This document shows, one piece after another, positions 9,003-17,519 of a DNA stretch of 64,000 nt; position 1 is the first letter of the stretch; each line of letters starts with the position of its first letter. The notes below the pieces were generated by a model. The model was given only the letters and a program-made list of their open reading frames with translations. It searched no databases and had not been told where the DNA came from. A program made the position numbers and the translations under genes. The DNA lies in the NCBI RefSeq assembly GCF_947503465.1, contig NZ_CANNDN010000001.1:1922001-1986000 (forward strand), in the 5' to 3' direction. This DNA is from an uncultured Tateyamaria sp. (GTDB lineage Bacteria > Pseudomonadota > Alphaproteobacteria > Rhodobacterales > Rhodobacteraceae).

Positions 9003-9800
9003 CTATTGCCGGAACACGGCGCACGGGTCATCCCGATCCGGGCTGGGCGCGCCGTTCAGTGTCCATGAAAACACCCCGTCCGGCGGTTCCTGCCGTTCGC
9101 CCTGGCCCACGCTGGTGATCGCGAGGGCGGGCCGGGCACGCGACAGGTAGAGCGGTACGCCCCAGTCCATGCGGGCATGCCCATTGCCGGTGATCAGCAG
9201 AACGGGGCGGCCATAGGTGTCGAGGGCCTCGATCACAGTGCGGGCAAAGGCCGCGTCGCGCAGGCGTTGTGCCTCGACCATGCCGCCCATCATCTCAAGC
9301 GGCATCGCCTCGCAATGGGCGTCGAACTGGTTCAGTTCCCGGATCGCCTGTTCGTCTTCGGGCAGTGCCTGGTCAAGGCCGTAGGTGGCGGCACCGTCGC
9401 CAAACACGACCGCCGCACCGTCTGTAAACGCGTCACGCATGTCGGCGCGGGGCAGAGCGGCCCCGACGATCACGGGACTGGCCGACAGAATGCCGGCATA
9501 GTCCGAAATGTTCGACCAGTGAAACCCTTGCGTGGCAGCAACCATGCTGTCCGGGTCGCGTGGTGTTTCGCGAAGTGCTTCGGCCTCTTCCGGGGTCAGC
9601 ATTTCGAACACGACCGCCTTGGGCATGATGATGCGGGTGGCCTTGGCCTGTTCCGCGTGATGCGCGGGGTTGTCGTGGACTTCCCCCAGGATCAGCACGT
9701 CCCCGGAGAAATCAGACCAGTCGGTCGCGCCAAACAAAACTGCCGCCGGCGACAGGGTCGCGACGGCGGCAAGCAATGTGGTTCTGATCCATGTCCTCAT
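9003..9800 (-). CDS. ChaN-family exported protein (haem/iron-related)
   Basis: A 265-residue protein with a signal peptide (about residues 1-25, ending near FGA) and the ChaN domain starting ILGEVHDNPAHH. Campylobacter ChaN is a haem-binding lipoprotein linked to iron uptake; this copy has no obvious lipobox, so it is probably soluble periplasmic. A second conserved patch, TGNGHARMDWGVP, sits near residue 210. Its start overlaps the rpoH stop by ATGA, so it is translated from the sigma-factor transcript. Confidence 0.85.
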   Translation of the reverse strand: MRTWIRTTLLAAVATLSPAAVLFGATDWSDFSGDVLILGEVHDNPAHHAEQAKATRIIMPKAVVFEMLTPEEAEALRETPRDPDSMVAATQGFHWSNISDYAGILSASPVIVGAALPRADMRDAFTDGAAVVFGDGAATYGLDQALPEDEQAIRELNQFDAHCEAMPLEMMGGMVEAQRLRDAAFARTVIEALDTYGRPVLLITGNGHARMDWGVPLYLSRARPALAITSVGQGERQEPPDGVFSWTLNGAPSPDRDDPCAVFRQ

Positions 9801-10675
9801 ACGAGGAAATGATGGACCTCGCGGCTTTGGTTTTCCAGAGCCTTGCGCATCTTTGTGAACGCCGCTGCTTCAAGCTGGCGCACACGTTCCTTGGACAGGC
9901 TCAGTTCCTGGCCCAGGCTTTCCAACGTGCGGGGGTCTTCGCGCAGCTTGCGTTCACGGACGATGAACCGTTCGCGTTCGTTCAGGCCATTGAGGGCAAG
10001 AAGCAGCCATTCCCGCAGCTGTTCGGTGTCATGCGCATGTTCGACCGCCTCGGCCGCCTGTTCGCTGTCATCCTCCAGCGCATCAATCCATTCGCGTCCT
10101 TCGTCATCGACGGATTGCGTGGCATTGAGCGAATAGTCGGACCCCGACAGGCGCCCTTCCATCATCTCGACATCATGCAGGGGCACGCCAATCTCGGTCG
10201 AGATCATCTGGCGCAGCTGGTGCTTGTCGAGCGTTTCGCCCGCCGCTGCGCTTTCACGTTCCAGCCGGGCCTGCACGCGGCGCATGTTGAAGAACAGCGA
10301 TTTCTGGCTGCTGGTCGAACCTGTGCGCACCATGGACCAGTTCCGCATGACATAATCCTGGATCGACGCCTTGATCCACCACACCGCATAGGTCGAGAAC
10401 CGGACCCCGCGGTCGGGATCGAATTTGTCCGCCGCTTTCATCAGGCCAAGGCCCGCTTCCTGGATCAGGTCATTCATGGGCGCACCATAGCGCTTGAACT
10501 TGGACGCCATCGAAATCGCCAACCGCATATAGGCCGTGATCAGGCGGTGCAACGCCGCCTCGTCGCGGTCATCCCGCCATGCATAGGCGAGCCTGAGTTC
10601 CGTTTCCGCGTCAAGCAGTTCAGCCTTCATGGCCGTGCGGGACAGGGACATGTCGCGGGCAGTATCCAATGGCAT
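9797..10675 (-). CDS. rpoH: RpoH-family (sigma-32) RNA polymerase sigma factor
   Basis: A 292-residue group-3 sigma factor. It has region 2 with DLIQEAGLGLMKAADKFD and the WWIKASIQDYV melting segment, the RpoH-box-like QKSLFFNMRR, and a region 4 helix-turn-helix LSLSKERVRQLE. Many Rhodobacterales have two RpoH proteins; the second, RpoHII, answers photo-oxidative stress. Divergence from the E. coli sequence and the coupling to a haem-related protein make RpoHII plausible (inference). ATG 10675 is preferred because GGGGGA precedes it; an ATG 13 codons upstream is possible. Confidence 0.9.
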   Translation of the reverse strand: MPLDTARDMSLSRTAMKAELLDAETELRLAYAWRDDRDEAALHRLITAYMRLAISMASKFKRYGAPMNDLIQEAGLGLMKAADKFDPDRGVRFSTYAVWWIKASIQDYVMRNWSMVRTGSTSSQKSLFFNMRRVQARLERESAAAGETLDKHQLRQMISTEIGVPLHDVEMMEGRLSGSDYSLNATQSVDDEGREWIDALEDDSEQAAEAVEHAHDTEQLREWLLLALNGLNERERFIVRERKLREDPRTLESLGQELSLSKERVRQLEAAAFTKMRKALENQSREVHHFLV

Positions 10676-10766
10676 TTGGTCATCCCCCTGGATGGTTATG
10701 CTTGTTTTGCGCACTTGATCTCTTTACGCGTGAGCGCCGCAATTGGTTCACTTGGAAGATGAAAAA

Positions 10767-11288
10767 ATGTTGCCTGACCTTACCCTCGTGCTAGGTGGCG
10801 CTGCTTCGGGCAAGTCACAGTGGGCAGAATCTCTCATTCTTAACAGCAGGTTAAATCCGATCTACCTGGCGACATCACGAATTTGGGATCAAGAGATGCA
10901 AGCCAAGGTTGATCTGCACAAGGCGCGCCGTGGCGCGGAATGGGTGACGTTGGACGCATCTGCCGGAGTTTCGGGCGGGCTGGGCGCCGTAACTGTGGAC
11001 CAATGCGTGCTTCTGGATTGCGCCACGATGTGGCTGACGAACCTGATGATGGACGAGACCGACATTGATGCGGCGCAGGCCCGGTTGCTGGACGACCTGC
11101 GCCGCTGCGCGGCACCCGTTGTCGTCGTGTCGAACGAGGTGGGTCAGGGGATTGTGCCCGACAACGCCCTTGCACGCCGGTTTCGCGAAGCGCAGGGGCG
11201 GTTGAACATTGCGTTGGCGGCACAGGCGAATGCGGTGTGGCACGTGCTGGCGGGCCTGCCCCAATTGCGCAAGGGGGACAGCTCGTGA
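10767..11288 (+). CDS. cobU: Bifunctional adenosylcobinamide kinase / adenosylcobinamide-phosphate guanylyltransferase
   Basis: A 173-residue CobU/CobP enzyme of vitamin B12 nucleotide-loop assembly: it phosphorylates adenosylcobinamide and then attaches GMP. The P-loop LGGAASGKSQWAE is at residues 6-18, and the family signature SNEVGQGIVPDNALAR lies near residue 125. ATG 10767 follows GGAAGA at 10754-10759; the longer frame begins with a TTG. It is divergent from rpoH with only about 90 bp between the starts, and its stop overlaps the next gene by GTGA. Confidence 0.94.
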   Translation: MLPDLTLVLGGAASGKSQWAESLILNSRLNPIYLATSRIWDQEMQAKVDLHKARRGAEWVTLDASAGVSGGLGAVTVDQCVLLDCATMWLTNLMMDETDIDAAQARLLDDLRRCAAPVVVVSNEVGQGIVPDNALARRFREAQGRLNIALAAQANAVWHVLAGLPQLRKGDSS

Positions 11289-11857
11289 CAACCTGGCATT
11301 GGGTGCGGCATGGGCCCACCCATCAAAAGGCCTTTACCGGGTGGCGCGATGTGGGTGCGGATCTGGGTGACACCAGCGCCATTGCCCGGTTGGCGGCGTA
11401 TCTGCCCCGGGACGCGCTTGTCATATCCTCTGATCTGACGCGGTCGGTGGAGACCGCGACCGCCCTTCAGCAAGACCGCCATCGTCTGTCCCATGACCCG
11501 GCCCTGCGCGAGTTTCATTTTGGCGTCTGGGATGGCGTTCATTTCTCCACCGTCGCCGAATGGCATCCAGAGGTCAGCCGCGCCTATTGGGAAACCCCGG
11601 GGGACGTGACACCGCCCGGCGGCGAAAGCTGGAACACCTCTGCCGCGCGTGTCGCGATGGCAGTCCGCAGGATCGAAGCGGCCCATCCGGGTCGCGATAT
11701 TATCGCGGTGGCACATTTCGGGGTCATCCTGACCCAGGTTCAGGCGGTGCTGGGCATCACGGCCCAAGACGTGCTGGCCCACACCATCGACCCCCTATCG
11801 GTCACCAGGCTGAACCGGGCGACCGGGCAGGCAGAGGTCATAAATCACCGCCCGTGA
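11285..11857 (+). CDS. Histidine phosphatase family protein (CobC/phosphoglycerate mutase type)
   Basis: A 190-residue histidine phosphatase with the phospho-accepting RHGP motif at residue 8 and the second catalytic His in VAHFGVI near residue 150. In this position, fused by a GTGA overlap to cobU, it is likely the CobC-type alpha-ribazole phosphatase of cobalamin assembly. The GTG start is chosen from the overlap; the longer frame is antisense-like text inside cobU. The assignment to CobC is contextual; the family alone only shows phosphatase chemistry. Confidence 0.82.
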   Translation: MTTWHWVRHGPTHQKAFTGWRDVGADLGDTSAIARLAAYLPRDALVISSDLTRSVETATALQQDRHRLSHDPALREFHFGVWDGVHFSTVAEWHPEVSRAYWETPGDVTPPGGESWNTSAARVAMAVRRIEAAHPGRDIIAVAHFGVILTQVQAVLGITAQDVLAHTIDPLSVTRLNRATGQAEVINHRP

Positions 11858-11917
11858 TGCCTGTCCTCACAAATCAGCGTTGGGCAAAGGACGCGCCGAG
11901 CGCCTAGCCTGCGGGCC

Positions 11918-12595
11918 ATGACCTATGACCTCTATATCGGCGACCGCACCTTCTCGAGCTGGTCGCTTCGTGGCTGGCTGATGCTTGAGAAGTTCGGCCT
12001 GCCTTTTCGCAACCATATGATTGGGCTGTATTCCGGGACCATGGCGGACGACATGACGCCGCTGGCCCCTGCGAGGCTGGTGCCCGCCTTGCAATTGCCC
12101 GATGGCACCGTGGTGGGCGAAAGCCTTGCCATGGCGGAAACGCTGGCCGAGCAGAACCCGAAAGCAGGGATGTGGCCCGCTGACCCCGCCGCCCGCGCCA
12201 CGGCCCGGTGGCTGTGCGCCGAAATGGTGGCCGGGTTCACCGCGCTGCGCGGCGCCTGCCCGATGCAGTTGCAACATGTGAACGAAGGGTTCGAGGTGAC
12301 GGATGACGTGCGGGCCGATCTGGACCGTATCGAAACGCTCTGGACCCATGCGGCCGGGTTCCGGACCGATGGCCCATGGCTGTTTGGCGCCTATTCCTTG
12401 GCGGACGCGTTCTATGCCCCGGTCTGCGCGCGGATGATCGGGTACGATCTGCCAGTGTCCGACATGGCCCGCACCTATTGCCGGACCACGATTCAGGACG
12501 TCGCATTTCAGACCTGGCGCGCCGAAGGGCAAAAGATCACCTATGATCCGTTCCCCTATGACATGGGATTGAACACGCGGCCGTGGCCTGCCTAG
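11918..12595 (+). CDS. Glutathione S-transferase family protein
   Basis: A 225-residue GST with an N-terminal thioredoxin-fold domain beginning YDLYIGDRTFSSWSLRGW, where the SSWS segment supplies the candidate glutathione-activating serine, and a helical C-terminal domain with the N-capping SLADAFYAPV motif. The cis-Pro segment (LVPALQL) and the GESLAMAETL glutathione-binding stretch are also visible. Substrate unknown. It stands alone between the cobalamin pair and comM. Confidence 0.88.
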   Translation: MTYDLYIGDRTFSSWSLRGWLMLEKFGLPFRNHMIGLYSGTMADDMTPLAPARLVPALQLPDGTVVGESLAMAETLAEQNPKAGMWPADPAARATARWLCAEMVAGFTALRGACPMQLQHVNEGFEVTDDVRADLDRIETLWTHAAGFRTDGPWLFGAYSLADAFYAPVCARMIGYDLPVSDMARTYCRTTIQDVAFQTWRAEGQKITYDPFPYDMGLNTRPWPA

Positions 12596-12658
12596 CGGCG
12601 CCTTCAGACGCCACTCGTCCAAGAAACACAAGACGCGGCAGTGCACCCCCAAGGCCCG

Positions 12659-12673
12659 TTAACCAATCGTAAA
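12659..12673. promoter_or_regulatory. CtrA-like box upstream of comM
   Basis: TTAA at 12659-12662, seven bases, then TAAA at 12670-12673, close to the CtrA consensus TTAA-N7-TTAA (one mismatch in the second half). It lies 44 bp before the comM start. In Rhodobacter capsulatus, comM is known to be under CtrA control for gene-transfer-agent reception, which makes this site credible. Confidence 0.45.
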
Positions 12674-12716
12674 CCGTGCGGCGCTAGCCATTAACCATCT
12701 TGGAAGAGGTGGTGAT

Positions 12717-14228
12717 ATGGTCGCACGGGCCTATACGGTGGCATTTCAGGGCGTCGATGCGCGCGAGGTCGAGGTGCAATGCGCCATGACGCCGGGGTTG
12801 CCTGCCTTTTCCATCGTGGGACTGCCGGACAAGGCCGTATCCGAGGCGCGCGACCGGGTGCGCGCGGCGCTGACCGCGATGTCCATCGCGCTGCCGTCCA
12901 AGCGGATCACGATCAACCTGTCGCCCGCGGACCTGCCCAAGGAAGGGTCGCATTTCGACCTGCCCATCGCCCTGGCCCTTCTGGCCGCCCTTGGCATCCT
13001 GCCCGAAGACACGGTGGAAGGCACCGTGGCCCTGGGGGAGTTGTCCCTTGACGGCACGCTTGTCCCTGTCCTTGGCGCGCTGCCTGCGGCAATGGCCGCC
13101 GCCGAACAGGATCGCGGATTGCTGTGCCCGGCCGGATCAGGGGCCGAGGCGGCCTGGGTCGATGCCACCCGGGTCATTGCGGCCGCGTCCCTGGGTGACG
13201 TGGTGCGACATTACACCGGGCAGGTGCCGCTGGAGCCCGCCAAGGCGGGACAGATCGCCAGTGGCACCGGCCTGCCCGATCTGCGTGATGTCAAAGGACA
13301 GGAACGGGCCAAGCGGGCGATGGAAGTGGCCGCCGCCGGTCGACATCATTTACTGATGGTGGGCACGCCCGGATCGGGCAAGTCCATGCTGGCCGCACGT
13401 CTGCCGGGCATCCTGCCGCCGCTGTCGGCGATGGAGGCCCTTGAGACGTCGATGATCCACTCGTTGGCCGGACTGCTGGATGCAGGCGGGATTTCGATGG
13501 ATCGCCCGTTTCGCGAACCGCATCACACGGCGTCCATGGCTGCCATCATCGGCGGCGGGCGCGGTGCAAAGCCCGGAGAGGTGTCATTGGCCCATAACGG
13601 CGTTTTGTTCATGGACGAGTTTCCCGAATTTCCACGCACGGTCCTGGAAACGCTGCGCCAACCGATCGAGACGGGCGAAGTGATGGTGGCGCGCGCCAAC
13701 AACCACGTGAAGTACCCCTGCCGGTTCATGCTGGTCGCCGCCGCAAACCCTTGCAAATGCGGCTACCTGTCTGATCCAAGCCGGGCCTGCGGACGCGCCC
13801 CGGCCTGCGGAGACGACTACATGGGCCGCATTTCGGGCCCGCTTATGGACCGCTTTGATCTGCGCGTGGATGTGCCGCCGGTGACCTATACGGACCTTGA
13901 CCTGCCTGCGACAGGCGACAGTTCGGCCACGGTCGCGGCGCGCGTGGACGCGGCGCGCAAGGTGCAGGCCGGGCGGCTGGAGGGAACCGGGATGCGAAGC
14001 AATGCGGATCTGTCCGGCGCAGCCCTTGATACATTTGCCGCCCCAGACGCCGAAGGTCGCGACCTGCTGACCAAGGTGGCCGACCGGTTCGGGCTGTCGG
14101 CGCGCGGCTATCACCGCGTTCTGCGGGTGGCGCGGACCATTGCCGACCTTGATGGGTCGGATGCGGTCCGCAAACCGCATGTGGCCGAAGCGGTCAGCTA
14201 CCGTGTGGGTGCCCTGGCCCCTGTCTGA
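12717..14228 (+). CDS. comM: YifB/ComM-family Mg-chelatase-like AAA+ ATPase
   Basis: A 503-residue ComM protein, a hexameric branch-migration helicase helping integrate incoming single-stranded DNA. An N-terminal Lon-S5-like domain (residues 1-120) is followed by an AAA+ core with Walker A GTPGSGKSML near residue 217 and Walker B VLFMDEFPEF near 295. A cysteine knot (ANPCKCGY and two following Cys) sits near 345. Full length. A CtrA-like box precedes it. Its 3' end overlaps the convergent hydrolase gene by 31 bp. Confidence 0.95.
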   Translation: MVARAYTVAFQGVDAREVEVQCAMTPGLPAFSIVGLPDKAVSEARDRVRAALTAMSIALPSKRITINLSPADLPKEGSHFDLPIALALLAALGILPEDTVEGTVALGELSLDGTLVPVLGALPAAMAAAEQDRGLLCPAGSGAEAAWVDATRVIAAASLGDVVRHYTGQVPLEPAKAGQIASGTGLPDLRDVKGQERAKRAMEVAAAGRHHLLMVGTPGSGKSMLAARLPGILPPLSAMEALETSMIHSLAGLLDAGGISMDRPFREPHHTASMAAIIGGGRGAKPGEVSLAHNGVLFMDEFPEFPRTVLETLRQPIETGEVMVARANNHVKYPCRFMLVAAANPCKCGYLSDPSRACGRAPACGDDYMGRISGPLMDRFDLRVDVPPVTYTDLDLPATGDSSATVAARVDAARKVQAGRLEGTGMRSNADLSGAALDTFAAPDAEGRDLLTKVADRFGLSARGYHRVLRVARTIADLDGSDAVRKPHVAEAVSYRVGALAPV

Positions 14229-15106
14229 GCCCTGATCCATGTGGCCAGTGCGGACAGCGTCGCGCGCGCCTCGGGCAGCGTGTTTTGGAAGATGGGCCAG
14301 ACATGGGGCAGGTCACGCTCTTCCACATAGGTCGTGTCGACGCCCTGGCCCTGCAACCGCGCGGCCATGCGGCGGCTGTCGTCCACCAAAAGCTCGGTAT
14401 CGCCGGCCGTGATCCAGACCGGTGGCGCGCCGGTGAAATCGGCAAAAAGCGGGCTGGCGCGTGGGTCATCCCGGGCCGCACCGCCAAGATACATGTTTGC
14501 CATGTCATCGACCCGCTCGACCGGCAGTTCGACCTCGGATTGTGCATTGTCGCGGATGCTGGCCCCCGAGAAGGTCAGATCGGTCAGCGGGGACAGGGCA
14601 AAGACAGCGCAAGGCAAAGGCGCCCCGTCGGCCAGCAGCGTGGCAAGCAGCGACAGGGCCAGCCCCCCGCCCGCGCTGTCGCCACCGATGACAAGGGCCC
14701 CGTCCCTGGCGCGGCAGGCGTCATATGCGGCGCGCGCATGATGCAGGGCCGCGGGAAACGGATGTTCGGGGGCCAAAGGATAGCGCGGCAGAACGGCCTG
14801 GGCCCCGGCGTGCCGCGCCAGGGCCGCGAGCATCGCGCCATGGGTGCGCGGTGAGCCGAACACGTAGCCACCGCCGTGGAAATAGAGGATCGTCAGGTCG
14901 CTTGGCTGGCGGCGCGGCGTGGCCCACAACGCCTCTGCATCGGCCAGCCTGTCCCAGGTCAGCTGCATGGACCAGGGCGCGTGAAAAAAGAGGCGCGCCT
15001 TGGTTTCAAAGCTGCGGCGCAAAACCTCCGGGCTGGCGGCGCGGCGAAGATGCGGCTTTTCCGTCAGACGCAGGTACTGGTTTAGAAGGGGGCGCAGCAG
15101 GCTCAA
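14198..15106 (-). CDS. Alpha/beta hydrolase of the hormone-sensitive-lipase type (esterase)
   Basis: A 302-residue cytosolic esterase. The oxyanion-hole motif HGGGYVFG is near residue 76, the nucleophile elbow GDSAGGG near 144, the candidate acid in [12 protein letters not shown] near 243, and the catalytic His in DLPHVWP near 270. Typical substrates are short acyl esters, not determinable here. The start overlaps the gshB stop by ATGA, so it is the distal gene of the rsmI-yraN-gshB strand. Its end overlaps comM on the other strand. Confidence 0.9.
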   Translation of the reverse strand: MSLLRPLLNQYLRLTEKPHLRRAASPEVLRRSFETKARLFFHAPWSMQLTWDRLADAEALWATPRRQPSDLTILYFHGGGYVFGSPRTHGAMLAALARHAGAQAVLPRYPLAPEHPFPAALHHARAAYDACRARDGALVIGGDSAGGGLALSLLATLLADGAPLPCAVFALSPLTDLTFSGASIRDNAQSEVELPVERVDDMANMYLGGAARDDPRASPLFADFTGAPPVWITAGDTELLVDDSRRMAARLQGQGVDTTYVEERDLPHVWPIFQNTLPEARATLSALATWIRAQTGARAPTR

Positions 15107-16038
15107 GCGATCTTGGCCTCGATCGCCTGCCAGATCTTTTCGGCAATGTTGACCCCGTCAAAGCGCTCGAGTTCCTGAATGCCGGTGGGCGAGGTCACAT
15201 TGATTTCGGTCAGGTAGTCGCCGATCACGTCGATACCGACAAAAACCTGGCCCTTTTCCTTCAAAAGCGGTCCGATGGCGGTGCAAATCTCAAGGTCGCG
15301 ATCCGACAGGCCGATCTTTTCCGGGCGCCCGCCGACATGCATGTTGGACCGCGTCTCGCCTTCGGCCGGAACGCGGTTGATTGCGCCGACCGCCTCACCG
15401 TCCACCAGGATGACGCGTTTGTCGCCATTTGACACGTCGGGCAGGAATTTCTGCACAATCAGTGGCTCGCGGCTGAACCCGGTAAACAGCTCGTGCAGCG
15501 AGGTGAGGTTGCGGTCATTGGCGTCCAGGCGGAACACACCGGCGCCGCCATTGCCATAAAGCGGCTTCAGGATGACATCGCCATGCCTGGCCTTGAACGC
15601 CTTGATCGTGTCCAGGTCGCGGGCGATGGTCGTGGGCGGGGTGAGGTCCGGGAAATCGAGGACCAGCAATTTTTCGGGATAGTTGCGGACCCAAAAGGGG
15701 TCATTGACCACCAGCGCCTGCCCCTTCAGACGATCGAGCAGGTGGGTCGAGGTGATGTAGTGCATGTCGAACGGCGGGTCCTGGCGCAGCCAGATCACGT
15801 CGAACTCTGCCAGATCGACCTCTGTAAAGGGCCCCAGATGCGCATGGTCGCCTTGCACACGCTGGACCGTGAAGTCGTGGCCGCGCGCGGTGATCCGTCC
15901 CTCTTGATAGGCCAGTTGATCGGGCGAGTAGAAAAACAGGGAATGGCCCCGTGCCTGCGCCTCTTCGGCAAGGCGGAAACTGCTGTCCGCATTGATGTCC
16001 ACGGCCCCGATCGGGTCCATCTGAAAGGCAATCTTCAT
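15103..16038 (-). CDS. gshB: Glutathione synthetase
   Basis: A 311-residue ATP-grasp enzyme joining gamma-glutamylcysteine and glycine to form glutathione. Visible features are the N-terminal [11 protein letters not shown] strand, the ATP-grasp glycine loop [11 protein letters not shown] near residue 160, and the C-terminal metal/product-binding [11 protein letters not shown] 16038 has GGAG about 9 nt upstream; an in-frame ATG 5 codons earlier is less likely. It lies downstream of rsmI and yraN, a common alphaproteobacterial order. Confidence 0.96.
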   Translation of the reverse strand: MKIAFQMDPIGAVDINADSSFRLAEEAQARGHSLFFYSPDQLAYQEGRITARGHDFTVQRVQGDHAHLGPFTEVDLAEFDVIWLRQDPPFDMHYITSTHLLDRLKGQALVVNDPFWVRNYPEKLLVLDFPDLTPPTTIARDLDTIKAFKARHGDVILKPLYGNGGAGVFRLDANDRNLTSLHELFTGFSREPLIVQKFLPDVSNGDKRVILVDGEAVGAINRVPAEGETRSNMHVGGRPEKIGLSDRDLEICTAIGPLLKEKGQVFVGIDVIGDYLTEINVTSPTGIQELERFDGVNIAEKIWQAIEAKIA

Positions 16039-16143
16039 GGCGCAACTCCGCAAGTCTGTGCGCCCTAGATGGCGCAGCGGGCGCGGTCACGCAATGGCAA
16101 GGCGATGTGCAGGTGCGCAGAACAGGGTGCGCGGCCCCTGGGG

Positions 16144-16551
16144 TCAGGCGGCGAAGGCGTTTTCCAGAATGTCCAGTGCGCCCGTTTGATCAACGAGCGC
16201 GACATCGAAACGGACATCTGTCAGCGCCCCATTGGGCGTGGTTGCCAGATATTCTTCGGCAGTCGCGTATAACCGCGTGATCTGGGCCGGGGTCAGATGT
16301 GCGGCGGCCGATGCAAAGCTTTTGCTGGCTTTGACCTCGACCATCACAACGCCGACGGCGGTCGAAAAGATCAGGTCGATTTCACCGCGCCGACCGCGCC
16401 AGCGGTCCGCGACAAGGCGATAGCCTGCGGCCACATAGGCGCGCGCAACGATATCTTCGGCTGCAAGGCCGGCATGATAGGCAGTGTGACCGCGTGCGAC
16501 GCGTGTCCCGACCGGTTGTGCGGAGTCAAAACCGCGTTCGTGGCGCGCCAT
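16144..16551 (-). CDS. YraN-family (UPF0102) endonuclease-like protein
   Basis: A 135-residue small protein with a predicted restriction-endonuclease-like fold. The core motif is visible as GEIDLIF near residue 55 followed by VEVKAS near 70 (the E-D-ExK arrangement). The family's exact role is unsettled; it commonly sits beside rsmI and an LpoA-like gene, as here. It begins 20 bp after the rsmI stop. Confidence 0.9.
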   Translation of the reverse strand: MARHERGFDSAQPVGTRVARGHTAYHAGLAAEDIVARAYVAAGYRLVADRWRGRRGEIDLIFSTAVGVVMVEVKASKSFASAAAHLTPAQITRLYATAEEYLATTPNGALTDVRFDVALVDQTGALDILENAFAA

Positions 16552-16571
16552 GGCGATCCCCTGCCTTGTGT

Positions 16572-17429
16572 TTACATGTCGCGGGCCAGTTCAAGCGCCC
16601 GCTGATAGACACGCCGCCGTGGCACATTCAGGCTTTCCGCCACGAAAGACGCCGCATCCTTGACCGACATATCAGTCAGGGCCGAGCTTAGCGCCTGATC
16701 AATGTCTTTTTCGTTAACGGCCGACTTGTCGGCCCGGCCGATCAGAACGACGATCTCTCCCTTGACCCGTTGGTCTGCGTAGTGATCCGCCAGTTCTCCC
16801 AGTGGGCCCGACCGCACTTCTTCGAACCGTTTGGTCAGCTCGCGGCACACGGTCGCGGCGCGGTCAGTCCCGAGGACAGCCGCCGCATCCGCCAAGAGAG
16901 CCCCGAGCCGCTTGGGCGATTCGTACAGAACCAGCGTGGCTGCCAGACCGCCCAACCCCTGCAGCGCCTTTGTCCGCGCGCTGCGTGTCGCTGGCAGGAA
17001 GCCGCCAAAATGGAAGGCATCCGTCGGCAATCCCCCGACCACCAGCGCCGTCAAAACCGCCGAAGGACCCGGCGCGCATGTCACCGGAACGCCCGCTGCG
17101 CGCGCCGCCCGCCCCAACTCGAATCCCGGATCAGCGATCAGCGGCATGCCTGCTTCAGACGCGTAGGCCACGCTTTTTTCCACGGCCTGTGCCACCAGCC
17201 GGGCCACCTGACTGCCCTTGGAATGCTCATGCAGCGCTTCGATGCGGCGCCCGTTCAGCGGCACCGCGTGGATGTCCATCAGCTTGCGCAGGCTGCGCGT
17301 ATCCTCGGCCACCAGCACATCTGCCGACGCCAACACATCCAGCGCCCGCAAGGTGATGTCACGGGCGGTGCCAATGGGCACCCCAACGAACCACACCCCC
17401 GGTGCAAGGGGAATTTTGACATGATTCAA
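16572..17429 (-). CDS. rsmI: 16S rRNA (cytidine-1402-2'-O)-methyltransferase
   Basis: A 285-residue tetrapyrrole-methylase-fold enzyme that 2'-O-methylates C1402 of 16S rRNA using SAM. It has the N-terminal FVGVPIGTARDITLRALD strand, AEDTRSLRKLM, the SDAG-like SEAGMPLIADPG, and the GPSAVLTAL loop near residue 125. Length is typical. It is the first gene of a leftward set (rsmI-yraN-gshB-hydrolase), diverging from the LpoA-like lipoprotein gene across about 90 bp. Confidence 0.95.
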   Translation of the reverse strand: MNHVKIPLAPGVWFVGVPIGTARDITLRALDVLASADVLVAEDTRSLRKLMDIHAVPLNGRRIEALHEHSKGSQVARLVAQAVEKSVAYASEAGMPLIADPGFELGRAARAAGVPVTCAPGPSAVLTALVVGGLPTDAFHFGGFLPATRSARTKALQGLGGLAATLVLYESPKRLGALLADAAAVLGTDRAATVCRELTKRFEEVRSGPLGELADHYADQRVKGEIVVLIGRADKSAVNEKDIDQALSSALTDMSVKDAASFVAESLNVPRRRVYQRALELARDM

Positions 17430-17519
17430 AGCTGGACCCGCCTAACCTTACGTCTATTATCCGCCCGAAATGACCGGGCAGGCCAATGTCATGCCCTGCA
17501 ATGTTGGGAGTGACAGTTC

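Noticed and set aside
8844-9068. 74-residue plus-strand open frame
   Set aside because: Low-complexity Arg/Gly/Ala-rich text, no ribosome site, and it runs into the oppositely oriented ChaN gene; typical of high-GC antisense frames.
10676-10742. RpoE-type TGATC promoter upstream of rpoH
   Set aside because: An AGATCAA...CATAA arrangement is present, but neither half nor the spacing fits the known Rhodobacter RpoE consensus well enough.
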